From NCBI GenBank assembly GCA_029891385.1, contig CM057228.1:61985023-62049022 (forward strand): a stretch of 64,000 nt of DNA, in the 5' to 3' direction. Position 1 is the first letter of the stretch, and each line of letters opens with the position of its first letter. Source of the stretch: Erythroxylum novogranatense. Its lineage: Eukaryota > Streptophyta > Magnoliopsida > Malpighiales > Erythroxylaceae. The notes below the pieces were generated by a model. The model was not told the origin of the DNA. It did not search any database and saw nothing but the letters and a program-made list of their open reading frames with translations. Positions 34,601 to 45,759 of the stretch are shown here, piece after piece. A program made the translations under genes and the position numbers.

Positions 34601-35028
34601 TTGTTTGAATAACTAGAGAAAAAGTTGTGGCTAAAAGACTGAAGCATACTCCATAAACATTTTCGAAATCAACCATCCATTTTGTTTCACAATCTTTCCT
34701 TAACACAAATCATACTAAGATCACCTTTTCTACTTCATTTACTCCTCATTCTCAACTTCATTTCAAATCAATATCACGTTTAAAGAAATTTATAATCCAT
34801 GATTAGTCATGAATACCAATAACAAAACATACACATATATACATATTCTTCATCAACTTATTACACAAATTCAACTTCTTTTTTGTTTTCATTGTACTTC
34901 TAACTTTCACCTTAATTCTTCCCATTTCAAAATCTCTTATCCACTAAAAGCACCAAAGCACGACATGAATCTATCCACATTTCTCATTTAATAGTTCTAA
35001 TCTTCTAAGAAAAGTTAGGGGTCCAACA
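31690..35028 (-). mobile_element. J: truncated minus-strand long LTR related to F2
   Basis: Read on the minus strand it begins TGTTGGACCCC at 35028, an LTR-like start, directly at the point where copia E is cut. It contains a purine-rich array (33236-34290) and then a block (about 32840 to 32640) matching F2 8755-8945. No coding domain is present. The other end is not recognisable and seems lost near 31690. The short serine- and phenylalanine-rich open frames here are composition effects. Confidence 0.55.
33236..34290. repeat. Purine-rich degenerate tandem array in J
   Basis: About 1 kb made of variants of 'agaagaagcaaaa', 'ggcagacgaagcaaaac' and 'cacagaagaagatgacatc'. The + strand is almost all purine. 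The unit is irregular (roughly 16-35 bp). The word 'gaagcaaaagcagacga' also starts the unique part of the 223-bp repeat in F2. Confidence 0.85.
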
Positions 35029-35890
35029 AGGTGTTTGTTCCTTTCAAAGTTTAATACCATGTCTAGTAGTTGTGAAACCCCTCTTTGAATCTTGCATGGT
35101 AAACTTATTGAGCACATTCTCAATATAGGTTAATTACAATAAGGCTATCTGTTTGTTCTTATGATCCCTTATAAGTTTGATCCCTAGAATATAGTTAGCC
35201 TCTCTCAAATTCTTCATTGAAAACTGTTCATTTAGCCATCCCTTTATTGTAGGTAACATTCCTACATCATTCCTAATGAGTAGAATGTCATCAACATATA
35301 GGATTAAAAAAATAACCTTTCCACCTTGTATCCTTTTATAGACATAGAGTAGGTTTTGTATGAACCCATAGGTTTTTATAGACTTATCAAACCTAATGTT
35401 CTAAGACCTAGACGCTTGCTTACGTCCATAAATGGACCATTGCAACTTGGATACCTTATACTCATTACCTGACTTAATGAATCCTTCTGGTTGGGCTATA
35501 TAAATGGTCTCCTCAAGATCTCCATTAAGAAATGTAGTCTTAACATCCATTTGTCACATTTCATAATCGAAATAGACTACTATGGCCAAAAAAATCCTGA
35601 TGGACTTAATCATGGCAACCGAAGAAAAAGTCTCCTCATAGTCTATACCCTCTTTTTGCGTATAGCCTTTGGTTACCAATCTAGTTTTAAAGGCCTCTAC
35701 CTTTCCATCTGATCCTTTTTTCCTTTTATAGATCCATTTACACCCTATGGCTTTTACATCTGGTGGTAAATCTACAAAGATCCAGACTTCATTGGCATAC
35801 ATGGAATCTATTTCTGACTCCATCACCTTAAGCTATTTTTCTGCATCAACATCATTAATAGCCTATGTATACGTAATGGGATCCATTTCT
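35029..35890 (-). pseudogene. Reverse transcriptase of E
   Basis: On the minus strand 35826-35554 reads VWIFVDLPPDVKAIGCKWIYK...VTKGYTQKEGIDYEETFSSVA, the start of the copia RT domain. After a stop it continues with QMDVKT and LNGDLEETIY words and a YVDD active site near 35290. Stops and small frame changes disable it. It is truncated at 35029 by J. Confidence 0.9.
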
Positions 35891-36413
35891 TCTTAGTCTA
35901 AGATGGTAATAAAGCCTTCTCCTAGACCTAGATACCTATTTGGCTGTCTCATAACCCTCCCATTACGTCTAGGCACTACTTGATGTTCAGGTTGTACTTC
36001 TGATCCAAATCTTGAATCCATTTCGACATCTTGTTTTATTATATCCATATCAACCCTTGAATTAGATTAAATAACTAACTCCTTTAGTACTACTTCACTT
36101 CTTCCTTTGTGATTTCTTAAAAACTCTTTCTCTAGAAAGGTTGCATTTATCGATACAAATACCTTCTTATCCTAAGGACTATAAAAATAGTACCATTGAG
36201 TTCCCTTAAGATATCATAGAAATAAACGTACTTCTGACCTTGCTTCCATCTTTGTGGATTCAGGTCTTAGAACATAGGTCAGGTAGCCCCAAGTCCTTAG
36301 GTTCCATAATGAAGGCACTCGACCAATCCACAACTCCCTAGGTATTTTAGGCACCGATTTGGATGGAGAAAAGTTAAGAAGATATGTTGTTGTTTGTATG
36401 GCATATCCTCAAA
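35891..36413 (-). pseudogene. Hinge between integrase and RT of E
   Basis: This is poorly conserved linker sequence in several frames; it aligns with B 41560-41940 but has no domain of its own. Confidence 0.6.
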
Positions 36414-37043
36414 CTATTTTGGAAGGCTAGCATAAGACATCGTTGATCTTACCATTTTCAATAGAGTCCTATTTCTCCTCTTAGCTACACCATTCTGTTG
36501 AGGTGTTTGAGGAGCTGACAAATTGGAAACAATTCCATTGTCAATTAGATATTGTTGGAACTCTCCAAATAAGTACTCACCACCTCGATCCAATCGAAGT
36601 TGTTTTAATGGCTTGCCTAGCTGCTTTTCAGCTTTGACTTTAAATTTATTGAACTTTTCAAAGGATTCGCTCTTTTTATGTATCAAATACAAATAGCCAT
36701 GTCTTGAGTAGTCATCTATAAAGGTTATGAAGTATTCATAACCTCCTCTAGCTTGTACATTTATGGGCCCACACACATCTGTATGTACCAGGTCTAACGT
36801 AGATTCAGATATGTTTCCTTTAAAAGGAAATGAGGCCTTGGTCATTTTTCTTTCAATACAAGATTCACAGGTGAGTAATGGATCATTATCCAAACCCATA
36901 AGGATCCCATCCTTTACTAACCTATTAAGTCTTTTTTGATTGATATGACCCATTCTTAAGTGCAACAAATATTTAGAATTAATGCTAGAGTCATTGGAAT
37001 GTCTTGGTTTTATAAACTTTGTGGTGTTTAGTGAGCCTATCAT
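36414..37043 (-). pseudogene. Integrase of E with mutated catalytic Glu
   Basis: A 209-codon open stretch. The zinc region shows His28, His33, Cys59 and Cys62 (HX4H...CX2C). The core has Asp89 (LVHTDVCGP) and Asp152 (LRLDRGGEYL), but the position 36 residues on, where the third acid of D-D35-E belongs, is Lys188 (NGVAKRRNRTLL). The family normally has Glu there, so this integrase would be inactive even though the frame is open. Confidence 0.9.
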
Positions 37044-37746
37044 AGGTTTTATAAAAACAATCCCTATTTAATTATCGCATCACAAATAAAATCCTTATTC
37101 TCATATAGTGAAAAAAACATTTTTAAAATATAAGGAATAACCAGATTATATTAGAAAAAAAAAACAGAAATCATGTTCCTTACAATCATTGGTAGGTAAT
37201 AAACATCCTCCAAATATAACCTATGACCACTAGGAAAGTCCAAGATAACTACTCCCACTGATTCTGCTGAAACATATAGGATCTATCTACTATCTTGACT
37301 CCAAACTTGCCTTTAGGTAGTCTTTTCCTTTGTTGAAACCCCTGCAAAGAATTGCAAACATAGTTAGTGGCTCCTGAATCTAATATCTAGGAATCAGATA
37401 AATCTGCCACATTTCTAATTCCTAACAAACTTAGAAAACCTATACTTTGTTCACTTTTGAGGGAATCAAGGTAGACTGGATAGTTTCTTTTCCAGTGGCC
37501 CATCTTATCACAGTGGAAACACTTTCCTTTGGTGTTCTCTTTGGCCTTCTTTTTCATAGGTTAGGCATTGACCCCTGTTTAGGCCTTTTTTTTCATTGGA
37601 CCCTTCTTCTTTTACTTGTCCTTATCTTTGGGCTTAGAAGAAGATGTTACATTAGCTTTTGGCATATGAGCCTTGATATTCAATATCTCCTCCAAACTCT
37701 GGAGGGTATTCATCAACTCATTTAAGGTGTAATCCTTGCTGTTGAG
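37044..37746 (-). pseudogene. gag C-terminus and protease of E
   Basis: Minus strand: an LMNTLQSLEE gag word near the right end, a Lys-rich basic stretch, a zinc knuckle CFHCDKMGHWKRN with the last Cys read as Tyr (about 37475-37520), and a protease word LDSGATNYV (about 37365-37395). It is cut at 37746 by insertion of B. Confidence 0.85.
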
Positions 37747-39821
37747 TGTTGGATCGGAAAAAGAAAACATGCTTTGTTTGGAAAAACGGTAGATTTCAAA
37801 ACTTTGAAGAAATCATTACTTGCAGCGGAAGCAACAAATCCAAATCAACATGCCAATCCATACATGATATGGTATAAGGATAATAAAATATAAACAAGAT
37901 CAGAAGTATTACCGACTCCTTCGCTACAGCTTTAAATCCTCGTTGCGCTATCCTCTCCTTCTTCGTGTATCCAAATCCTTTGTCTTTGACTCTTTTCCTT
38001 TAGCAATCTACTTTCTCCTTATTTTAGTATCCTCAACCAATTAGATTTACCACCTGTTCTTCAAGGACAATTAGGTTAACAAAATCATTTGGTGGGAAAG
38101 GAGAAGAAATATTTGGAGGAGATTTTCTTAGAAGAAGAAGAAGCAAAATTGAAACTCTTTTAATTGGTATTTTCGATTCTCTCTTTCATGATAGGAGAGA
38201 AGGTGTAAAGAACATGCAAGAACTCTTTCTTGCCTACCAATTTCGTATATGCATGGATGGAAGGAGAGAGAGGCATCAGATGCATCACTTCTTTCATTAA
38301 TCACTCATAAAATAGCCAATAAATGAGATTATCTTCATTTATCTTTATGATGGCTATTTGAAAAGACCATAACCTAAAATTCAATAGCCAATTTCAGTTT
38401 TGCCAAGAAGAAAGAAGGAAGATGTTCCATCTAATGTACATCTTTTATCTTTAATCTAATGAATGCAAATAGGTTACAAGCCAACATTAAAAGACAACCA
38501 TTAAACCATTTAATGGTAAGTTCATAACTCCATTTAATGATGATTAACCATAATAAAGACCATCTTTATATAGCATTTTAATGTCAAATGTGTGGTTACA
38601 CATTTAACCTAGGAATAACCGAAATTGCTATCTTCTTCTTAAAAAAATTGTTTTAATATAATTAATCTAATTAATTACATTAAACCAAAAATCAAGCCCA
38701 TTACTTAATGTACATTTGGGCTTCTTTAATTAGACCAAGCTCAAGATTCAATTATGGGCTTCTAATTAACCTCCATTTATATTTCTTACTTAGCTTGATA
38801 ACCTTCCTTAAAGCCAAGTGGGGAATCTTATTGGACTTTGATAATTCAAGCTCCAATAAGCCCAGAATTAATTCTAGCTTATTAACTAAATGTCATTCCA
38901 CTAAAGACAATTAGTTGAACTTTTGAATTAATAAATATTATGAGAATATATCTAATTGCAAACCCTATTTAGAACCTTATTATAGCCATCCGCACAACAA
39001 AGGGTAAAATTATTGTTTTACCCTTATGTTGGTTTTTCCTTCTAGATCTCTCATTTTACTTTATATGGTGATTAACACATAAGATCTCATCTCAGTGTTA
39101 AGACTTGATGGATAGCTAGTCCATCAAACTACTAGCGCTAGTTTAATCACCAAATCTCCTCAAAACATCTAGAAGAGATGATAACACTATAAACTCTTTA
39201 TTTGAGAGAATGTTCCCTGATACATGTTTCAATTAATAATTCCAACATGCAGACACTGGATTAATACTCTGTAAAAATCCATTCCGATCATATCAAGAAT
39301 TATAATGAAACATATATGAGTTCACCACTCATCAATATTATGGTTCATAATAAGCGAATGCTTAAGTTGTATGTTTTAAGATTAAAGTAACGGCTCACTT
39401 TATTCTTGAAAACATACTTGATTCCAAATTCATTTAATAGTGCCATTATCGATAGTCAACTACTATCATGATATGAAACTCATCATTCCCTTGAAGTAAA
39501 CTCCTTTACTTATATGGAGATAAATCGCAACACTACAGTCTAAACCATAATCAAGCGACCAACTTGATTATTCAACTGTGAATCAATTAATTCAAATTCT
39601 AACAATATGCATGTTTCCCATACATCTCTATGTATATATATATTACTTACAAAAGAATCTTGGTACCTTATGACCAGATATATAATGCTCATACAGACAA
39701 AACCAAACTCTTTTGTTTTATTAATAATAAATATTTTCATTACAAAACTGTAACTGAAGAAGGTAAAGTTACATGTAAATACACTTGCTTTCTAGGGCAC
39801 TATGTTTACATAACTCCAACA
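37747..39821 (-). repeat. 3' LTR of B
   Basis: 2075 bp; on the minus strand it starts TGTTGGAGTTATG and ends TTCCGATCCAACA. Its first part on the + strand (37747 to about 39038) matches 57996-59285. Confidence 0.92.
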
Positions 39822-39842
39822 ATCTCCCACTTGCCCTAGAGC
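39822..39842 (-). promoter_or_regulatory. Polypurine tract of B
   Basis: On the minus strand 'gcaagtgggagat' lies directly before the LTR start. Confidence 0.85.
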
Positions 39843-40394
39843 AAGTTTGACATATCCTTCATTCCCATCCCTTCTAGGTGACCCTCAAAGCTCTTTTGAG
39901 TCAATGTCTTTGTGAACGAATCAACAAGGTTTTGCTCGGTGGGCATCTTTACCACATCCACTTCTCCATATTGTATTATCTCCCTTATAAGATGATACTT
40001 TCGCTCAATGTGTTTGGCAGCTTTGTGGTTACGAGGTTCTTTAGAATTAGCCACTGCCCCACTATTATCACAATAAAGTGTAATGGCCTTTTCCGCCTCT
40101 GGAACTACCTCCAAATCATTTAGGAACTTCCAGAGCCAGACTGCTTCCTTTGCGGCTTCACAAGCAGCAACATACTCAGCCTCCATAGTCGAATCAGCAA
40201 TACAAGATTGCTTGACACTCCTCCAAACTATGGCTCCACCTCCTAAAGTAAATATAGAACCGAAGTTGATTTCCTTGAATCAACATCGATTGGAAATCGA
40301 GAATCCGTATATCTGTCGAATAAGATTACTTCGAGTAAACAAGCATTAAGTTCTTCGTCCTACGAAGATACTTAAATATACACTTAACCGCAGA
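39836..40394 (-). pseudogene. RNase H of B
   Basis: The open stretch 40186-39836 reads MEAEYVAACEAAKEAVWL, DNSGAVANSKEPRNH, KHIERKYHLIREII, ending DSFTKTLTQKSFEGHLEGMG: the C-terminal half of copia RNase H and the pol end. The N-terminal half (40394-40187) is frameshifted. Confidence 0.9.
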
Positions 40395-41560
40395 TCAATG
40401 TTTCATTCTGGATTGGTGAAATCGCTTAATGATCCCAACGTATGAGATATCCGGTCTAGTGCACAGCATTACATACATCAAACTACCAACTTTCGAAGCA
40501 TATGAAATGTTAAGCATGCGTTCAACCTCCTCTTGGGTTTTAGGTGCTTGTTCCTTTGAAAGTTTGATTCCATGTCTAGTAGGAGTAAAACCCCTCTTGG
40601 AATCATGCATGGCAAACTTATTGAGCATATTCTCAATGTAGTTTAGTTGAGACAAAGCTATCTGCTTGTTCTTTCGATCCCTTATAAGTTTGATCCCTAG
40701 AACATAGGTAGCCTCTCCCAAATCCTTCATTGAAAATTTTTCATGCAGTCATCCCTTAATCGCAGATAACATTCCCACATCATTCCCAATGAGCAGAATG
40801 TCATCAACATACATGATAAGGAAAGTAACCTTACCTTCTTGTATTCTTTTATAAACACAAGGCTCATCTAGGTTTTGTATGAACCCATAGGTTTTGATAG
40901 CCTTATCAAACCTAATTTTCCAAGACCTAAATGCTTGCTTAAGTCCATAAATGGACCTTTGCAACTTGCAAACCTTATGCTCATTACCTGGCTTAATGAA
41001 TCCTTCTGGTTGGGCCATATAAATGGTCTCCTCAAGATCCCCATTAAGAAATGCGGTCTTGACATCCATTTTCCATATTTCATAATCGAAATAGGCTGCT
41101 ATGACCAAAAGAATCCTGATGGACTTAAGCATGGCAACCGGAGAAAAAGTCTCCTCATAGTCTATACCCTCCTTTTAAGTATAGCCTTTAACTACCAATC
41201 TAGCTTTAAAGGTCTCTACCTTTCCATCTGATCCCCTTTTCCTTTTGTAGATCCATTTACACCCTATGGCTTTTAAACCTGGTGGTAGATCTACAAGGAC
41301 CCATACTTCATTAGTATACATAGAATTTATTTCTGATTCCATCGCCTTGAACCATTTTCCTGCATCAACATCATTAATAGCCTGTGTATACGTAATGGGA
41401 TCTATTTCTTCTTGGTCCGAGATGGCAATTAAGCCTTCTCCTAAACCCAGATACCTATCTGGCTGTCTCTGACCCTCCACTATGTCTAGGCATACCTTGA
41501 TGTTCGAGTTGCACTTACGATTCAACTCTTGAATCCATTTTGACATCTTGTTACATCATA
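40395..41560 (-). pseudogene. Reverse transcriptase of B
   Basis: There are three open stretches. 41546-41175 contains KWFKAMESEINSMYTNEVW and IGCKWIYKRKRGSDG. 41132-40749 contains KMDVKTAFLNGDLEETIYM, CKLQRSIYGLKQA and the active site MYVDDILLIGNDV. 40730-40395 contains MKDLGEATYVLGIKLIRDR and GSLMYVMLCTRPDISY. The blocks are complete; only single frame breaks or stops separate them, so decay is limited. Confidence 0.93.
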
Positions 41561-42165
41561 TCCAAAACAACTCTTGGTTTGGATGAAATAGCTAACTCCT
41601 TTAGTACTACTTCACTTCTTCCTTTGTGATTTTCACAAACTCTTCCTCTAAGAAGGTTGCATTTGTAAACACAAATACCTTCTTATCACGAGGGCTGTAA
41701 AAATAGTACCCTCGAGTTCACATGAGGATATCCTACAAACAAACATACTTCGACCTTGGTTCCACCTTTGTGGATTAGGGCTTTACAACATAAATTGGGC
41801 AGCCCCAAGTCCTCAAATGCCTCAATGAAGGCACTCGGCGATCCACAACTCCCTAGGTGTTTTAGGCACCGATTTGGGCGAACAAAGTTAAGAAGATATG
41901 TTGCCGTTTGTATGGCATATCCCGAAACGATTCTAGAAAGGCTAGCGTGAAATCATTGATCTTACCATTTCCAATAGAGTTTTATTTCTCCTCTACGCTA
42001 CACCATTACATTGAGGTGTACGAGGTGACAAATTGGAAACAATTCCATTGTCAATTAAATATTGCTGGAACTCTCTAGATAAATACTTACCACCTCGATC
42101 GATCGAAATTGTTTTAATGGCTTGCCAAGTTGCTTCTCGACTTGACTTTGAATTCTTTGAACTTT
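41561..42165 (-). pseudogene. Integrase C-terminal part and hinge of B
   Basis: This is the end of the integrase core and the linker to RT, strongly frameshifted. The word NGVA followed by a stop and RRNKTLLEM (about 42010-41960) marks the catalytic-Glu region; the Glu codon reads as a stop. Comparison with E (36480-36520) shows that many differences in this stretch fall on CTG or CAG triplets. Confidence 0.75.
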
Positions 42166-42762
42166 TCAAAGATTCACTCTTTTATGCATCAAATACAAAT
42201 AGCTATGTCTTGAGTAATCATCTATAAAAATTATGATATATTCATAACCTCCTCTAGCTTGTACATTCATGGGCCCACACACATCAGTATGTACCAGGTC
42301 TAATGTGGATTCAGATCTGTTTCCTTTAGAAGGAAATGAGGCTTTTGTCATTTTTCCTTCAATACAAGATTCAAAGGTGGGTAATGAATCACTATCCAAG
42401 CCCATAAGGATCCCATCCTTTACTAGCCTGTCAAGTCTTTTCTGATTGATATGACTCATTCTTAAGTGCCACAGATACTTTGAATTAATGCTAGAGATTT
42501 TGGATTGTCTTGGTTTTATCAATTATGTGGTGTTTAGTGAGCCTTTCATAGGTTCTATAAAAAACAGTCCCTGTTTAGTTATCGCGTCACAAATAAAATC
42601 CTTATTCTCATATATTGAAACAACGTTTTCAAAATATAAGGAATAACTAGATTTTATTAGACAAAAAATAGAAATCATGTTCCTTACAATCATTGGCATG
42701 TAATAAACATCCTCCAAATATAACCTATGACCACTAGGAAAGTCCAAGATAACTACTCCCAC
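42166..42762 (-). pseudogene. Pre-integrase region and integrase core of B
   Basis: 42762-42523 is the linker between protease and integrase (LDFPSGHRLYLEDVYYMP). 42522-42166 has the zinc region (HLRMSHINQKRL; one expected Cys reads Phe in TFESC) and the first part of the core: LVHTDVCGPMNVQ with the first Asp, and FIDDYSRHSYLYL. It then loses frame at 42166. Confidence 0.88.
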
Positions 42763-42834
42763 TGATTCTGCTGAAACATAGGAACCATCTGCTATCTTGA
42801 CTTGAAACTAGCCTTTAGGTAGTCTTTTCCTTTG

Positions 42835-43769
42835 TTAGAACCCCTGCAAAGAATTACAAACATGGTTAGTGGCTCCTGAATCTAATATCCAAGAAGTAGA
42901 TAAATCTACAACATTTCTAGTTCCTAACAAACTTAGGAAGCCCATACCTTGTTTGCTTTTAAGGGACTCTAGGTAGACTGGACAGTTTCTTTTCCAGTGG
43001 CCCATCTCATCACAGTGGAAACACTTTCCTTTGATGTTCTCTTTGGCCTTCTTTTTCATAGATTTGGCCTTGACCCCTATTTGGGCCTTCTTTTTCATTA
43101 AACCCTTCTTCTTTTCCTTGCCCTTACCCTTGGGCTTAGAAGAAGAAGCTACATTAGCTTCTGGCCCATGAGCCTTAATATTCAATATCTCCTCCGTGCT
43201 CTGGAGGGTATTCATCAACTCACTCAAGGTATAATCCTTGCTGTTGAGCTCATAGTCCAACTTAAACTGCTGAAAAGAAGAGTTTAAGCTATTGATGATC
43301 ATAATCATCTGCATGTCCACATCCATATCCGCCCCAAGCATCTCAGCCTCAGTGACCACAAAGATTACCTTCATCATGTAATCCCGCACCGGTTCACCAG
43401 GTTTTTGTCTGAGATTATGAAAGGTTTGGATAGCTTTCACTCTTGCAGACCTAGTCCTCATACCAAACATCTCATGTAGGTGATGGACCATTGCACTAGC
43501 AGTTTTCATACAAGCAATTTGCTTTTGTAACATGCCGCTAACAGAAGCCAGAATATAACACTTAGTAGTTTTGTCAGCATTCTGCCAACGCTCATGTTGT
43601 TGGACTTGCTCTGGAGTTGAATCTCCACTTGGAGGTGTAGGCTCATTTCAGTTAACACCCATGAAATACGTTCATATTGAAGAACAATGTCAAGGTTACG
43701 TCTCCATTCATTAAAATTGTCTTCGTTTTCCAATTTGTTATTAGTCAAGAGCAGGGTGAGTGGATTCAT
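42835..43769 (-). pseudogene. gag and protease of B
   Basis: The gag start is an ATG at 43769 (MNPLTLLLTNNKLENEDNFNEWRRNLDIVL, the opening of copia gag). After a frame break, 43533-42835 is open for 232 codons with a UBN2-type gag region, a Lys-rich stretch, an intact zinc knuckle CFHCDEMGHWKRNC (43023-42982) and the protease active site WILDSGATNHVC. This is the best preserved gag of the window. Confidence 0.92.
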
Positions 43770-43816
43770 TTTGTGGTTGATTATGTCTGAAAATATAAAT
43801 TATTAAAACATGAGCA
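43770..43816 (-). other. Leader of B next to gag, cut by C
   Basis: 47 bp between the gag start of B and the insertion point of C. The rest of the leader is at 56539-57980. GAGCA (43812-43816) is the TSD. Confidence 0.85.
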
Positions 43817-45746
43817 TGTAAGTGATAAGTCGACTTGTACCATGTGTAAGTCGACTTACACATGTTCGGTACCGATAAGTCGACTTGTTCAAGGTCGGTA
43901 CTGTTTATTTGTGCCCTAAAGGCAATCCCCTTTAGCGCGTTTTATTCAAAGTCGTGTGCAGACTGAATGAATAAATGAAGAAAAGGCATTATTCATTAAT
44001 TTGATATTCATAAACATTGTTTATGAATTGATTGGATCTTTAATCGAATTAATGAAGTCCATGATATATGACATAGCATGAAGGAAATTATGATGTGTTC
44101 ATACTCACGAGATTCCTATCATGTGCAATTATGTCAAGATATCTAAATTCTCCTAGTCATAGGATTAATGAGACTAGACATCATTAATCCGGATAGACTA
44201 ACACATGTCATATTCCTTGATTGGATCAGCGGTGGATCTCGAAGCGTAAATATGAGATATTTAGAATTGACATGTGGATGCTTACTAGCGGTAGTAAGTT
44301 CATTGGATGACTGCCATGAGATCATCACATGGATATCTTATCTAAGTGTCGTTGATAATCTCATCATAGCAATGGTGCAAGTATCCTTAGACTTGAGGTA
44401 CTCAAGGATATCTTGAATCTTGATCGTGCTTTGACTCCATTCCTTGTTGCCTTCGAGAGGTAACTCATAGGGTGGTGCTTGGAGTGCAACTTGAGGTATT
44501 GAAGATAATTGAGTAGCCAATAAAGGATTCACCATTTATGGATTAGCAAAGAGATACCCATGGCCTCTTGTCGGGATCATTACTAAGGTGGTTAAAGCAT
44601 GTATGTCATGAAGAGTGTCTTCATTGACATATAGAGTAATGAGTCCCGGGGCGAGAAGCGATATCACTTGGGCTAGACTCGATCTAGTGAGAGTTGACAC
44701 TTTGACCATACTCATAACCAAGTGGGGTATAGGATGGTGAAAGGACGAATTGCACGGTAATTGTCATGGAAGGGTTCGTGATCGGTTCGTGATGAATACA
44801 TCAAACCGATTACTTTCCGGTCAATTAGGGGTCATGATGTGTTGCTAGATACCGCTCATGACTTGCTCGGATTAATTGTTAATCTAAGTGGCCAACATAG
44901 CAAGGGAGCCTAAAGGGTCACACGCATAAGAGTGTTTCAGAGAATCTGTAAAATAGTAATTGGACAGAGTTCCAATTATGGAGAGCATTAGGATTAAATG
45001 GATCCCAATGGGATTGGGATATGTCCCGATGAGATCACGACATCGATATTGCTAAGAAAGGTTTCCGGAGCTGTTTCAGCACCGGGGGCCCGGCAGGCCG
45101 GTAGGACCGACCCCAGTTGGACTGGACCTTAACAATTATATTCTAATTAATTAATTAAGTAATTAATTAATTAATTATTATATATAAATATAAGCATGTG
45201 CACGTTGGAATGGGAAGAAGAGATTAGCTTTGACTTTTCAAAGTTTATTTCTTTAATCCATTAATAAATGAATGGCTATTAAGCCATACACTTGGCCTTA
45301 GCTTATGGTACTCTTTTAAGAGTTAAAAGATACATATAAGAAGGCTTAGGAGGTGATGGTCGACGGTGCTCATGGGTTGGAAGAGAAGTGGAAAACTTAA
45401 GTGTTAAGTTTCCTTTGAAAAATGGTTTTTCAAGCTTTCTTCCTAAAGGCATCATCGTTTCTTCTCTACTTCTCCAAGGGTTCCAACGTTTTCTGAAGCT
45501 CTCCAGGACAGAGGTAGGCTCTAGCAGGCTTTAATCTATTCTAGCTATTCCCGGGTCAAAGGGGTTTGATTCGGTTAGATTTTCTGATCTCTGCATGGAT
45601 CACCTTTAGAGATAGTCTCTTTTGGCTATTTAGGTTGATGTCTTCATACCGATACCTGGATCCTGGGATTCGGGAAAGTCCTGGGAACAAAAATTTTTGT
45701 TTTCCACTGCCGGTACATGTGATGTACCTCCCGGGATTTTCCTACA
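43817..45746 (+). repeat. 5' LTR of C
   Basis: Starts TGTAAGTGATAAGTCGAC and ends GATTTTCCTACA. The first 70 bp hold three copies of the palindrome AAGTCGACTT, absent from the start of the related LTR of D. A TATA-like ttatatataaatat is at 45178-45190 after a run of ATTA repeats, followed by a transcribed region with no gene. Confidence 0.92.
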
Positions 45747-45759
45747 GTGGTATCAGAGA
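45747..45759 (+). promoter_or_regulatory. Primer-binding site of C
   Basis: 'gtggtatcagagag' directly after the LTR matches the initiator-Met tRNA primer site of plant LTR elements. Confidence 0.9.

Larger units (their letters stand above)
35029..37746 (-). mobile_element. E: minus-strand copia fragment (gag to RT)
   Basis: It is closely related to B (same family; long stretches match B 40544-43250). It is bounded by J at 35028 and by the 3' LTR of B at 37747, so it lacks its RNase H, 3' LTR, gag start and 5' LTR. Since both J and B interrupt it, it is older than either. Confidence 0.88.
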
